NCBI RefSeq assembly: GCF_001646665.1
Contig: NZ_LWBU01000384.1
Location: forward strand, 124,001-188,000
Source: Streptomyces noursei
GTDB lineage: Bacteria; Actinomycetota; Actinomycetes; Streptomycetales; Streptomycetaceae
Length of the DNA: 64,000 nt
Direction of reading: 5' to 3'
Part shown: positions 25,667 to 34,440 of the stretch, in pieces
Layout: every line of letters begins with the position of its first letter
Numbering within the stretch: position 1 is the stretch's first letter
Made by a program: the position numbers and the translations under genes
The notes under the pieces: generated by a model
What the model was told of the DNA's origin: nothing
The model's database searches: none
What the model saw: only the letters and a program-made list of their open reading frames with translations

Positions 25667-27217
25667 ATGGACCCGTCCAGCGATTCGCGAGGCGGCGCGC
25701 CTCTGCGAAGCCAGCCCGTTCCTCCTTGGCCGGCCCGGAATCCGTACGAGGAGATGCCGCCGCCCGAACCCTCGGCCGCAGCACCACCGGCATCGACGGC
25801 CGCATTCGCCGGTTACGACGTCACACGGTATCTGTGTGCCGCCATGTACACCGATGTCACACTCGCCCGCAGTGCCGTGGACCGCATCGTCAAAGAGCCG
25901 CGAAAGGCAGTGGCGTCATCGCCGGGTGTGAGCATGGGATGCGTGCTGCGGCATGCCCTGGCGGCGCAGCGGCGACACAGGCGCCGGGACATCCTGCTCA
26001 CGGTCCTTCTGTGCACCGGGCTCATCGCCCTGGCGCTCGCGTTCGCCGTGAGCGGCGCCGCGGGCTACACCGTGGCCTTCCTGGGGTTCCTCATCGCCTG
26101 GGCGATCGTGGCCACCGAATTCGTCTCGGCGCACTACCACGTGGTCTCCCGGCAGCTCAAGAGGGAGAACTTCGACCCTCATCGGGCACCTCGTCCGACC
26201 AACGCGCGGGACGCCGCTCGTGTGGACGCCATAGAGCTCCGCGACCGCGGCAACGTACTCATCTCGTCGTCCTACCCACCCTTCGTGGGGCACGGAGTCA
26301 CCTACAGCACATGGTCGTTCGCTCTGAACACCGCGCGGGCCGAGCCGGGCCGGCAGGTCGTCCCGTTCACCGTCCACGAACTCGACCGATATCTCTCCGC
26401 CCGAGTCGGCGAGCTCGGCCTTCCCGGTCTGGACCTGGCCCACGTACTGCTGGTCAACGGCGCCGACCTGCTGCTGGGAGTGGACGAACGCACGCGCGGC
26501 GAACTGCTTCCCCATACGGGCGGGCCGCCCGGAGCGCACGTGTCGGAATCCCTGCTGCGGGAACTGCGCGAGCACGGCAGAGGCACGGCCCGACCCTATC
26601 TCGCCATCCGTGTCGCGGGGTGGGGAGGCGAATTGGTCAGTACGCTGTTCCTGCGGTGCACCTTGCTTCCGGACCGATCCATCGCGTTCATCGAGGGCAG
26701 CAACTGCCTCCTGACGCCGGTGCGCCAGGAATACCGGACGGTGGACGCACTGCTGGGTTCGCCCACCCTGCGGCAGTGGTGCCGGCTCGTGGGCGAGGCA
26801 GGTCTGCGCACGCCCTATCTGCTCCTGCGCGCGCCCTTCGCGGTACGGGACGACCTGTTCGCCCCACTGTCCGAAGGACGTGAGCAGCGCCGCCAGGAAC
26901 GCAGGATCCGCGTGCGGTCCTTCAACTACGGTGCCGAGTTCAGCCTCCGGGAGGCCGCCAGCAGCGGGCTCTATTACCGCCACTTCCAGGAAATCGACGA
27001 GGAGCTGTACTCGAAGACGGTCGAACACCGAGTCCTGGACTCCCTGGTTCAGTTCATGGAGGACCACAACATTGATACCCATGAACTGATCCAGCGGCAG
27101 ACGACGATATACAACACCGGTCTGTTCGCGGGTCGTGACATCTCCATCAACCGCTCCAGTGTCCGGGCCGGGAGCAGCGCTCCGCCGAGAACGGTTCAGC
27201 CTGCTCAACGGAGGTGA
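25667..27217 (+). CDS. two-TM membrane protein of unknown function with GRD motif
   Basis: A 516-residue protein with a Pro-rich N-terminus and a helical part with two adjacent membrane segments (about 108-128 and 131-151, an inside-out-inside hairpin). A large probably cytosolic C-terminal domain follows, containing NVLISSSYPPFVGHG, VVPFTVHELDRYLSARV and AHVLLVNGADLLLGVD. The tail ends with FAGRDISINRSSV at about 491-503. I do not recognise the family. The next gene starts 4 bp after the stop, has a strong GGAGGTGA site, and carries a similar motif (AGRDMRIDRSTV), so the two almost surely work together. ATG 25667 has AGAGG about 8 nt upstream. Confidence 0.7.
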   Translation: MDPSSDSRGGAPLRSQPVPPWPARNPYEEMPPPEPSAAAPPASTAAFAGYDVTRYLCAAMYTDVTLARSAVDRIVKEPRKAVASSPGVSMGCVLRHALAAQRRHRRRDILLTVLLCTGLIALALAFAVSGAAGYTVAFLGFLIAWAIVATEFVSAHYHVVSRQLKRENFDPHRAPRPTNARDAARVDAIELRDRGNVLISSSYPPFVGHGVTYSTWSFALNTARAEPGRQVVPFTVHELDRYLSARVGELGLPGLDLAHVLLVNGADLLLGVDERTRGELLPHTGGPPGAHVSESLLRELREHGRGTARPYLAIRVAGWGGELVSTLFLRCTLLPDRSIAFIEGSNCLLTPVRQEYRTVDALLGSPTLRQWCRLVGEAGLRTPYLLLRAPFAVRDDLFAPLSEGREQRRQERRIRVRSFNYGAEFSLREAASSGLYYRHFQEIDEELYSKTVEHRVLDSLVQFMEDHNIDTHELIQRQTTIYNTGLFAGRDISINRSSVRAGSSAPPRTVQPAQRR

Positions 27218-27221
27218 CGTG

Positions 27222-27611
27222 ATGTCGGAACACAGGGACCAGGGCAGCGCGAGCCACAGCAGCAGAATCGAAGCGGGTCGTGACATGCGGATCGACCGGA
27301 GCACGGTCGCCGTAGGGCACTCCACCGTCACGGGCCCGGCGCCCACGGCCGACCGGGAGGCGGCCGTCGAGGAGCTGCGCGCCGCGGTGGACCAGCTGTT
27401 GGACGAGCTCCGCCGGAACTCGGAGCACTACGAGGACGGACCTCAGCTCGTCGAGGCCGGGGAGCAGGTCCAGGCGGAACTCGCCCGGAACGAGCCCCGC
27501 CCGAACCTCCTTCTGCGCTGGCTCGGTTTCATCGCGCCGGGCGTCCACACGACAGCCGCCGTCGCGGCGGACGTGGCGTCGATACAGGACAGCGTGACCG
27601 CCCTGTTGTAA
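27222..27611 (+). CDS. small partner protein with GRD motif, unknown function
   Basis: A 129-residue soluble protein. Residues 14-30 hold SRIEAGRDMRIDRSTVAVG, a short beta-type repeat resembling the tail of the preceding protein. An acidic helical or coiled-coil segment follows (REAAVEELRAAVDQLLDELRRN). The C-terminal third is amphipathic to hydrophobic (NLLLRWLGFIAPGVHTTAAV). ATG 27222 is preceded by GGAGGTGA, and the 4-bp gap to the upstream gene implies one operon. GRD/GxI motifs of this type occur in several actinobacterial small proteins linked to signalling modules. Here no enzyme partner is seen, so the role is open. Confidence 0.68.
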   Translation: MSEHRDQGSASHSSRIEAGRDMRIDRSTVAVGHSTVTGPAPTADREAAVEELRAAVDQLLDELRRNSEHYEDGPQLVEAGEQVQAELARNEPRPNLLLRWLGFIAPGVHTTAAVAADVASIQDSVTALL

Positions 27612-27898
27612 CGGTCCCGGACGACCTGCGCTCGGGACCGACGGCCGACAGGACAACTGCCGGGCCCGGCCGCCACGACGTGTCCGGGCCGGACGGGCGG
27701 CTTCCCCGCATGGCGCGGACTCGCCGTACCGGACCTCCCATGGCTGTGCCGGGTCCTCGCCCGCGTGACCGAACCGACCCGTCCCCGCGGCGGGGCGAGG
27801 GCGGCCGTCCGCGGCAACGGCGTCTGCGTGTGGGACGATCGGGGGCCGGAAAGCGGGGCGGTGACCGGCTGCCCGGTGGTGGAGGGAGTGGGGGCGCG
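27612..27898. other. intergenic region, nothing recognised
   Basis: About 287 bp. The downstream frame is open back to 27680, but the Arg/Gly-rich translation there does not look like protein, so it is left non-coding. Confidence 0.4.
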
Positions 27899-28360
27899 GT
27901 GGAGGACGACGAGGTGCGCTCGCGCTTCGACGGGCGCGCGCACGTCGAGTTGCTGCCCGGTGGGGCGGGTGCCGCGGAGCGGCGACGGATCGACGAGATC
28001 GCCGGCGCCCTGGGCTACCGGTTGTCGGCCGTCGAGAACCTGGGGTTCGCCGGGGTGCGGTTGCGGTACGAGCGCGACGACGATCCGCGGGCGCGTCGCC
28101 GCGCCGGGCTGACCGTCGAGCGGTTGCGTTCGGGTGGGCCGCTGCTGCCGGCCGTCGAACCGTCCGTCCCTCCGCCGCCCGCGTCTCCGCCCCCGGCCCC
28201 GGTCCGGCTCCCGCCCCGGCAGCGCATCCGTCCTCCGTCGGAGCCCCCGCCACCCCCGCCTCTTCCGGCGTCGGCCCCGACCCGCGACCGCGTCCCGCCC
28301 CGGCCGCCCCATCCGCCGCCCCCGCCCCCTCCCCCACCCCACGCTCCCGCCGCGTCGTGA
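27899..28360 (+). CDS. hypothetical protein with proline-rich tail
   Basis: A 153-residue protein. Residues 1-75 appear folded (EDDEVRSRFDGRAHVELLPG, RRRIDEIAGALGYRLSAVEN, FAGVRLRYERDDD), with an alternating helix-strand pattern. The rest is a low-complexity Pro-rich tail (PPPPPLPASAP, then a run of prolines near the end). I do not recognise the family. GTG 27899 is the most reasonable start: upstream translation is Arg/Gly-rich, and a GGAGGGA site lies about 9 nt further up. Confidence 0.5.
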   Translation: MEDDEVRSRFDGRAHVELLPGGAGAAERRRIDEIAGALGYRLSAVENLGFAGVRLRYERDDDPRARRRAGLTVERLRSGGPLLPAVEPSVPPPPASPPPAPVRLPPRQRIRPPSEPPPPPPLPASAPTRDRVPPRPPHPPPPPPPPPHAPAAS

Positions 28361-28398
28361 GCGTCGCCGCGGTCCGGGCGGGCCCCGGTTCGTCACCC

Positions 28399-28410
28399 GA
28401 TCGGCCGATC
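28399..28410. promoter_or_regulatory. palindrome in kinase promoter
   Basis: GATCGGCCGATC is a perfect 12-bp palindrome. It ends 6 bp before the -10 box of the receptor kinase, so a bound protein would block the promoter. Confidence 0.45.
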
Positions 28411-28416
28411 AGGTCC

Positions 28417-28422
28417 TAGAGT
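28417..28422 (+). promoter_or_regulatory. -10 box (TAGAGT) of leaderless kinase gene
   Basis: TAGAGT is followed after six bases by the GTG at 28429. That places the start of transcription on the start codon, consistent with a leaderless transcript. No Shine-Dalgarno sequence is present. Confidence 0.5.
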
Positions 28423-28428
28423 GTGCGC

Positions 28429-30867
28429 GTGACAGAGGACAACCCCGGGCTCATCGCCGGGCGCTACCAGCTCGTCGAGCGGATCGGCCAGGGCGGCATG
28501 GGCCGGGTCTGGCGGGGCATCGACCAGCAGCTCTTCGGGCGAGAAGTCGCCATCAAGGAGATCCTCTTCCCCCCGGGGATGGACGACGGCGACCGGAGCA
28601 CGCTGCTGCGGCGCTTCACTGGTGAGGCCCGGGCGGCGGTCACCCTGAGCCATCCCGGGATCATCACCATCCACGACGTCGTGGAGCACGACGGCGCGCC
28701 CGTCATCGTCATGGAGTTCGTCCGCGGGCAGTCCCTCGCCGCGGCGATCCGTGAGCAGGGCCGGCTGCCCGTGCACCGGGTGGCCGAGATCGGCTCCGCC
28801 ATGCTCGACGCCCTCACCGAGGCGCACGAGGCACGGATCGTCCACCGCGACATCAAACCGGACAACGTGCTCCTCACCAAGGACCGCGTCGTCCTCACCG
28901 ACTTCGGCATCGCCCACCTCGCGGACGCCACCACGAAGCTCAGCCACAGCGGGGTCGTCATCGGCACCCCGCACTACATGCCGCCGGAACAGTTGGAGGG
29001 CAAGCGCCCGACACCGGCCAACGACCTGTGGGCGCTGGGCGCCACGCTCTACCACGCCGTCGAGGGCCACCCCCCGTTCGACGCCGACGGGCTCCACGCC
29101 CTCGCCATCGCCGTCTTCACCCGCCCCCACCGGCCGCCGGTCCATGCCGGTCCCCTGGCGCCCGTCCTGGACGCGCTCCTCACCAAGGACCCCGCGCAGC
29201 GCGCCGGTGCCGCCGAAGCCGCTGAGCTCCTGGCCCCGGTCCTGCGCGGCACCGGGCCGGGCGCCGGGTCGCGTCCCGGGTCGCGGAACGGATCAGGGGC
29301 CGGACTGCCCGTGCCGGCCCCGGAGCAAGCACCGCCCCCGGAGCCCGTACCGGTCCCGAAGCCCGTACCGGCGCCGGACGCCGTGACGGAAACCGCCCCC
29401 ACCCCCACGGTGCCCGACGGGAAGCCGCCGGCCGGGGACGCCTCCACCGCGCCCACGTCCGGCGGTACGGGGCTGCCCCTGCCCGACCGGCCCACCGCCC
29501 CGGCCAACCCCGTGCCCCCGCCCGAGGACGCTGTGTCGCTCGGTGCTGGACGCCCCGGAGGGGCGGGGGGCGAGGGCGGCACCGCCCGGCGCCGTGCCCT
29601 GGGCCGGCGGTCCGCCGTCCTGGCCGTCGCCCTGGCCACCCTCGCCGCCGGGGTCCTGACCTGGAGCCTCACCCGAGACACCCCGGGCGGCGGCAGGAAC
29701 GGCGGCGCGGGCGGCGCCGCCGGCACGGGAGGCGGCGCGGGATCGCCCGCCACCCGGGTCGTCATCGGTGTCGACGCACCGCTCACCGGCGACCTGACCT
29801 TCCTCGGCGCCGGTATCAAGAACTCCGCCGACCTGGCGGTCAGGACCGCCAACCGGACGCGTCACGTGCCCGGCGTCACGTTCGAGATCAAGGCCCTCGA
29901 CGACGCGGCACAGCCCGCCAAGGGGCAGGAGAACGCCACCCGGTTCGTCGCCGACGACAAGGTGCTGGCCGTCGTGGGGCCGCTCAATTCGGCCGTCGCC
30001 TCGTCCATGCTCGGCCCCCTCGGCGAGGCCGGTCTCGTCAACGTCTCGCCCGCGAACACCAACCCCGCCCTGACGCACGGTCCCGGCTGGGCCGCCGGCA
30101 CGAGGACCCGCCAGTACGAGACGTACTTCCGCACCGTCGGCACGGACGTGGACCAGGGGCCGTACGCCGCCCGGTACCTGTACCAGGACGCCCGGAAGAC
30201 CAAGGTGTTCGTGATCGACGACCGCTCCGACCACGGCGCCGGTCTGGCCACCGGGTTCACGAGCGAGTTCCGCGCGCTTGGCGGGACCGTCGTCGGCACC
30301 GAGCACGTCGGCAGCGGCGGCGGCGACTTCACCGCCCTCGCCGTGAAGATCAGGGCCTCGGGCGCCCAGGCCGTGTACTTCGGCGGCTACTACACCACCG
30401 CGGCACCGCTCTCCCAGCGGCTCAAGGAGGCCGGCGCGGGCATCCCGCTGATGGGCGGCGACGGCATCTTCGACCCGCAGTACGTCCGGAGCAACACCCG
30501 GGCGGAGGGCGACCTGGCCACCTCCATCGGCGCTCCCGCCGAGGAGCTGGCGCGCGGGCCGGCGTTCCTCGCCCAGTACCGCGAGGCGGGGTACCAGGAG
30601 GGCGCGGGCACGTACGGCGCCTACGCGTACGACGCCACCTGGGCCGTCATCGAGGCGGTGAAGGCCGTGGCGGCGGCGAACGGGGGCACCCTCCCGCCCA
30701 ACGCCCGGTCCAGGATGCCCGGAGCCGTCGCGGGTGTGTCGTTCGACGGCTTCACGGGGCCCGTCGCCTTCGACGCGTACGGCGACACCGTCAACCGCCG
30801 GTTCACCGTGCACACGGTGAAGGACGGCACCTGGAAGACCCTGAAGAGCGGCCCCCACACACCCTGA
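28429..30867 (+). CDS. receptor Ser/Thr kinase with extracellular LivJ-like binding domain
   Basis: An 812-residue membrane kinase. The Hanks-type kinase domain covers about 10-270: glycine loop GQGGMG, lysine in VAIKEI, HRDIKPDN catalytic loop, DFG, and GTPHYMPPEQ. A Pro-rich juxtamembrane linker leads to one transmembrane helix (about 393-413). The outside part (443-812) is a type I periplasmic-binding-protein domain (PLTGDLTFLGAGIKNSADLA, VVGPLNSAVASSM, FVIDDRSDHGAG). It resembles branched-chain amino-acid binding proteins, so an amino acid or small amide may be the signal. GTG 28429 is chosen from the leaderless promoter; GTG 28423 is possible. Confidence 0.9.
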   Translation: MTEDNPGLIAGRYQLVERIGQGGMGRVWRGIDQQLFGREVAIKEILFPPGMDDGDRSTLLRRFTGEARAAVTLSHPGIITIHDVVEHDGAPVIVMEFVRGQSLAAAIREQGRLPVHRVAEIGSAMLDALTEAHEARIVHRDIKPDNVLLTKDRVVLTDFGIAHLADATTKLSHSGVVIGTPHYMPPEQLEGKRPTPANDLWALGATLYHAVEGHPPFDADGLHALAIAVFTRPHRPPVHAGPLAPVLDALLTKDPAQRAGAAEAAELLAPVLRGTGPGAGSRPGSRNGSGAGLPVPAPEQAPPPEPVPVPKPVPAPDAVTETAPTPTVPDGKPPAGDASTAPTSGGTGLPLPDRPTAPANPVPPPEDAVSLGAGRPGGAGGEGGTARRRALGRRSAVLAVALATLAAGVLTWSLTRDTPGGGRNGGAGGAAGTGGGAGSPATRVVIGVDAPLTGDLTFLGAGIKNSADLAVRTANRTRHVPGVTFEIKALDDAAQPAKGQENATRFVADDKVLAVVGPLNSAVASSMLGPLGEAGLVNVSPANTNPALTHGPGWAAGTRTRQYETYFRTVGTDVDQGPYAARYLYQDARKTKVFVIDDRSDHGAGLATGFTSEFRALGGTVVGTEHVGSGGGDFTALAVKIRASGAQAVYFGGYYTTAAPLSQRLKEAGAGIPLMGGDGIFDPQYVRSNTRAEGDLATSIGAPAEELARGPAFLAQYREAGYQEGAGTYGAYAYDATWAVIEAVKAVAAANGGTLPPNARSRMPGAVAGVSFDGFTGPVAFDAYGDTVNRRFTVHTVKDGTWKTLKSGPHTP

Positions 30868-30893
30868 CGGCCACCGGCGGGCGGCCGCCCCGC

Positions 30894-31205
30894 TCAGCCG
30901 CCGGGGCCCTGCGGATGGGCGAGCGCGACGTACGCCCAGCGTGCCGCGCCCACCGCCAGGAAGAGCAGGGACGGCGCCAGCCACCAGGGGCTGAGGGTGC
31001 GCCGCCGCACGGGGACCAGGGCGAGCAGGAAGGTACCGGCGCCGAGCACGACCAGCAGCGCCGACGCGAACTCGACGCCCGTCAGCGTCTGCTCGTCCCA
31101 CTCCCCCTGCGGCCGGGCGGCGAGCGCTCCGTAGGAGACGTAGCAGCCGAGCAGGTTCGCGAGTCCGAGGAGCACTCCCCATGGCCCTCGCAGCAGGCCG
31201 GTCAC
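30894..31205 (-). CDS. three-TM hypothetical membrane protein
   Basis: A 103-residue protein with three likely membrane helices (GVLLGLANLLGCYVSYGALA, FASALLVVLGAGTFLLALVP, LAPSLLFLAVGAARWAYVALA) and short loops. No motif indicates function. GTG 31205 has GAGGAG about 9 nt upstream. It is convergent with the receptor kinase gene, 26 bp away. Confidence 0.65.
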   Translation of the reverse strand: MTGLLRGPWGVLLGLANLLGCYVSYGALAARPQGEWDEQTLTGVEFASALLVVLGAGTFLLALVPVRRRTLSPWWLAPSLLFLAVGAARWAYVALAHPQGPGG

Positions 31206-31340
31206 TTCAGGGCGCTCCTCGCGTCGTCCGGGTTCTCGTCGAAGCCACGGCCGTCGGCCGGCGCTTCCCCTGGCATCCTGCCAGTGTGCTCCGGTGCTCG
31301 ATCGGGTGGGCGTGGGTGATGGGCCGCGGTCGGGCCGGGG

Positions 31341-31976
31341 TCACCACCAGTAGGCGGGGTACCTCGGGGCCCGGGGGCGGAGGCGGGAGGCGGCGTACTC
31401 GGCGAGGATCAGGAGCGTCGCGGCGCCGGTCAGCAGCGGGACGAACCGGCCGGCCTCAGGGGTCTGGAGGACGATGACGACGGTGGTGGCGCAGGCCGGG
31501 GAGTGCGGGGCGCGGGCGACCATCAGCAGGGCGAGGGTGACCCCCGCGGCGATCGCCGCCGCCCACGGGCTGCTGCCCGCGAGGGCGAGCGCCGTGTAGC
31601 CGACGGCGGCGCCGATGAGGTGGCCCGCGAGGACCGAGCGGGGCTGGGCGAGGGGCAGCGTGGGAGCGCTGTGCACCAGGGCGGCGCTGGCGGCCAGCGG
31701 GGGTATCAGTACCGGCTCGTGGATGACCGCGCCGATCGCGGCGAGGACGAGGAGGCCGGTGGTGGCGGCGGTGAAGCTGTAGAGCGCCCCGGTGAGGGCC
31801 GGCCGGGCGGGGGCGCCGCCCGTCACGATCCGGTTCCGCAGGGGGGTACGGGCGGGGGCGGGCCGGGGGGTCTCGGTGGGCAGCGTGGGGTCGGCACTCA
31901 GCACGAAGGTCTCCGGGGCGGGCGGCACACGGCCGGTCGGGGGCAGGTCTGGAGCGGTCGGTGCTGTGCGGAGCAT
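31341..31976 (-). CDS. HPP-family membrane protein
   Basis: A 211-residue protein with a Pro-rich N-terminus and five probable membrane segments. It contains the conserved PLAASAALVHSAPTLPLAQPRSVLAGHLIGA region that defines HPP proteins, which occur in bacteria and plants (a few linked to nitrite transport). AHSPACATTVV is another conserved patch. The physiological substrate is unknown. ATG 31976 is taken as start. The frame extends to 32105, but that part reads as low-complexity sequence. Confidence 0.75.
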   Translation of the reverse strand: MLRTAPTAPDLPPTGRVPPAPETFVLSADPTLPTETPRPAPARTPLRNRIVTGGAPARPALTGALYSFTAATTGLLVLAAIGAVIHEPVLIPPLAASAALVHSAPTLPLAQPRSVLAGHLIGAAVGYTALALAGSSPWAAAIAAGVTLALLMVARAPHSPACATTVVIVLQTPEAGRFVPLLTGAATLLILAEYAASRLRPRAPRYPAYWW

Positions 31977-32101
31977 GCCCTGTGGTCGACAGTGCGCTGA
32001 CCTTGCGCCGTCCCGGTCGGTCGGGCGCAGTCCGCCGACGATTTTACCGAGGGGCCCGGCGCCCTTCCGTGGGGGGCGCCGGGCAGGCGCCGGGCAGGCG
32101 C

Positions 32102-33022
32102 TCACGGCCGGGGGTTGCGGCCGTCCTCACGGTCCGGCCGGCCGGCGGTGGCGTGCAGCAGGTCCCGCAGTTCGAGTGCGGCGGGCAGTGGGGCGGTGGG
32201 CAGTGCCACGTGGACGGTGCGGCGCAGGGCCGGGTCGGTGAGGCGGCGCAGGACGAGTTCGCCGGGGACGGCCCAGGTGGCGAGCGAGGGGACGAGCGCC
32301 ACGCCCAGGCCGGCGGCCACGTAGCCGAACTTGCCGGTCCACTCCGCGATGCGGATGATCTTCCTGGGGGTGAAGCCCGCCCGGGCGAAGGCGTCGGCGA
32401 GGAGGGTGGGGCGGTCCCCGTACGCGCTCTGGACCCAGGCCTCGTCGCGCAGTTCCCGCAGGTCGACGGGGCCGGGTCCGGCCAGGCGGTGCTCACGCGG
32501 GAGTGCGACGAGCAGTTCGTCCTCGCACAGCGCGCCGGTCGTGACGCCCTCTGCCGAGGGCAGTCCGGACGGGTAGTCGCTGACCACGGCGAGGTCGAGC
32601 GCCCTGTCGGCGAGGCGTGCCATCAGCGTGTCGGTGGGGCCTTCGACCGCGACGACCTCGATGTCCGGCCGGGCCTCCGCGAGCGCCCGCAGGGCGGTGG
32701 GCACCAGCGAGACGTTGGCGGTGGCGAACGCGCCCAGGTGCAGCAGTCCTCCGTGCCCGGCGTGGAGCGCGGCCAGTTCCCGCCGGGCCCGCGCCATCCG
32801 GTCGAACACCTCCAGGGCGTGCCGGTGCAGCGTGCGGCCGGCGGGGCTGAGCCGTACGCCCCGGGGGAGCCGGTCGAACAGCGGTCCCCCGGCCTGCTGT
32901 TCCAGTGCGGCGATCCGGCGGGACACCGCGGACTGGGTGTAGTTGAGCCGTACCGCCGCCTTCGTGAACGAGCCGCTCTCGGCCACCGCCACGAGCACCC
33001 GCAGCGCGTCGACGTCGAACAT
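32102..33022 (-). CDS. LysR-family transcriptional regulator
   Basis: A 306-residue LTTR. The N-terminal winged helix-turn-helix (FDVDALRVLVAVAESGSFTKAAVRLNYTQSAVSRRIAALE) is followed by a linker helix and a two-lobe effector domain (from about 90). ATG 33022 has GGGGGAGGT just upstream. LTTRs typically control the divergent gene, which here is an M20 peptidase. That makes a peptide or N-acyl amino acid a possible inducer. Confidence 0.87.
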   Translation of the reverse strand: MFDVDALRVLVAVAESGSFTKAAVRLNYTQSAVSRRIAALEQQAGGPLFDRLPRGVRLSPAGRTLHRHALEVFDRMARARRELAALHAGHGGLLHLGAFATANVSLVPTALRALAEARPDIEVVAVEGPTDTLMARLADRALDLAVVSDYPSGLPSAEGVTTGALCEDELLVALPREHRLAGPGPVDLRELRDEAWVQSAYGDRPTLLADAFARAGFTPRKIIRIAEWTGKFGYVAAGLGVALVPSLATWAVPGELVLRRLTDPALRRTVHVALPTAPLPAALELRDLLHATAGRPDREDGRNPRP

Positions 33023-33256
33023 GGACCTCCCCCGCCGGACGCTTCTCCGGCCCTCGTCGTCCTCCCTCGACCCATGCCTGGTGCGCATGGCTCCCATGCG
33101 AACCCGTCGCTGGTGGCATACCGGCCGCCGCCCTACCGTCGTTGACGCGGCGGCGCTCCGCAAGAGCCGCGCTCCGCCGCTTCGGCGCCCCACGGGGCGC
33201 GTACCGGAGGGGAGTCGTGTGGTGGTGGGTCGCGGGGACGGGACGGGGCGGGACCG

Positions 33257-34393
33257 GTGACCCGGCCGGGCGTACTGGCGCTGCCGGCGATGCTGGCCGA
33301 TCTGGAGGAGCTCGTGACCTGCGAGTCCTTCTCGGCCGATCACGCGGCGGTGGCGCGCAGTGCCGGGGTGGTCGGGGCGCTGGGGACGAGGTTGCTGGGA
33401 GCCGCGCCGGAGACGATCGTGATCGGCGGTGCGACCCATCTGCGGTGGGTCCTCGGCACCCCGCGGGTGCTGCTGCTGGGGCACCACGACACGGTGTGGC
33501 CGGTGGGTTCGCTGCGGCGGCTCCCCTGGTCGTCGGACGGCGGGATCGCTCGCGGTCCCGGGGTCCTGGACATGAAGGCGGGCCTGGTGCAGCTCTTCCA
33601 CGCACTGGCCTCGCTGCCGTCCCCGGACGGGGTGTGCGTCCTGGTCAACGGGGACGAGGAGGTCGGGTCCCCGACGTCCCGGCAGCTGATCGAGGACGCC
33701 GCGCGCGGCTGTGCGGCGGCCTTCGTCATGGAGGCGTCCGCGGACGCGTCGGGTGCCCTGAAGACCGCCCGCAAGGGCACGTCCCGGTACGAGGTCGTGG
33801 TGCGCGGCCGGGCGGCGCACGCGGGTCAGGACCCCCACCGGGGCGTCAACGCGGCGGTCGAGGCGGCTCATCAGGTGCTGGCCGTCGCGGCCTTGGGGGC
33901 GTCGCCGGGTACGGCCGGCGACGGCGGGCCCGCCCTCGGCTCCACGACCGTCACGCCCACCCTGCTGACGGCGGGCACCACCCGCAACACGGTCCCCGCG
34001 CTGGCGCGGGTGTCGGTGGACGTGCGCGCGCCGACCGCGGCGGCGCAGGACCGGGTCGACGCCCTGATGCGGGGGCTCACCGCCCGGACGCCCGGGGCGC
34101 GGCTGGAGGTACTGGGCGGCAGGCAACGGCCGCCCATGGAAGCGGAGTCGTCGGCGGGCCTGTTCGCGCTGGCCTGCCGGCTCGCCGCCGAACTGGGCCA
34201 GGAGCCGTTGCGCGGGGTCGCCGTCGGCGGCGCGTCGGACGGCAACCTGACCGCCGCGGTGGGTTGTCCGACGCTGGACGGCCTGGGGGGCGTGGGCGCC
34301 GGGGCTCACGCGGACGGCGAGTACGTCGACGTGGCGCGGATGGTTCCCCGGGCCCGTCTCCTCGCCCGGCTCATCGATGACACGACCGACTGA
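33257..34393 (+). CDS. M20-family metallopeptidase (carboxypeptidase G2-like)
   Basis: A 378-residue di-zinc hydrolase. It has the metal motif GHHDTVWPVG, GPGVLDMKAGL (bridging Asp), NGDEEVGSP (catalytic and metal Glu pair), a dimerisation domain with RGRAAHAGQDPHRG, and a C-terminal GGASDGN...GAGAHADGE. The glutamate carboxypeptidase branch removes C-terminal Glu from folates or peptides; exact specificity is not predictable. GTG 33257 is the start, with a weak GGGCGGGA upstream. It is divergent from a LysR regulator that probably controls it. Confidence 0.87.
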   Translation: MTRPGVLALPAMLADLEELVTCESFSADHAAVARSAGVVGALGTRLLGAAPETIVIGGATHLRWVLGTPRVLLLGHHDTVWPVGSLRRLPWSSDGGIARGPGVLDMKAGLVQLFHALASLPSPDGVCVLVNGDEEVGSPTSRQLIEDAARGCAAAFVMEASADASGALKTARKGTSRYEVVVRGRAAHAGQDPHRGVNAAVEAAHQVLAVAALGASPGTAGDGGPALGSTTVTPTLLTAGTTRNTVPALARVSVDVRAPTAAAQDRVDALMRGLTARTPGARLEVLGGRQRPPMEAESSAGLFALACRLAAELGQEPLRGVAVGGASDGNLTAAVGCPTLDGLGGVGAGAHADGEYVDVARMVPRARLLARLIDDTTD

Positions 34394-34440
34394 GACGTCC
34401 CCCGAGGCGAGGGGCGTCCCCCAGGAAACCGAGGCCCGGT

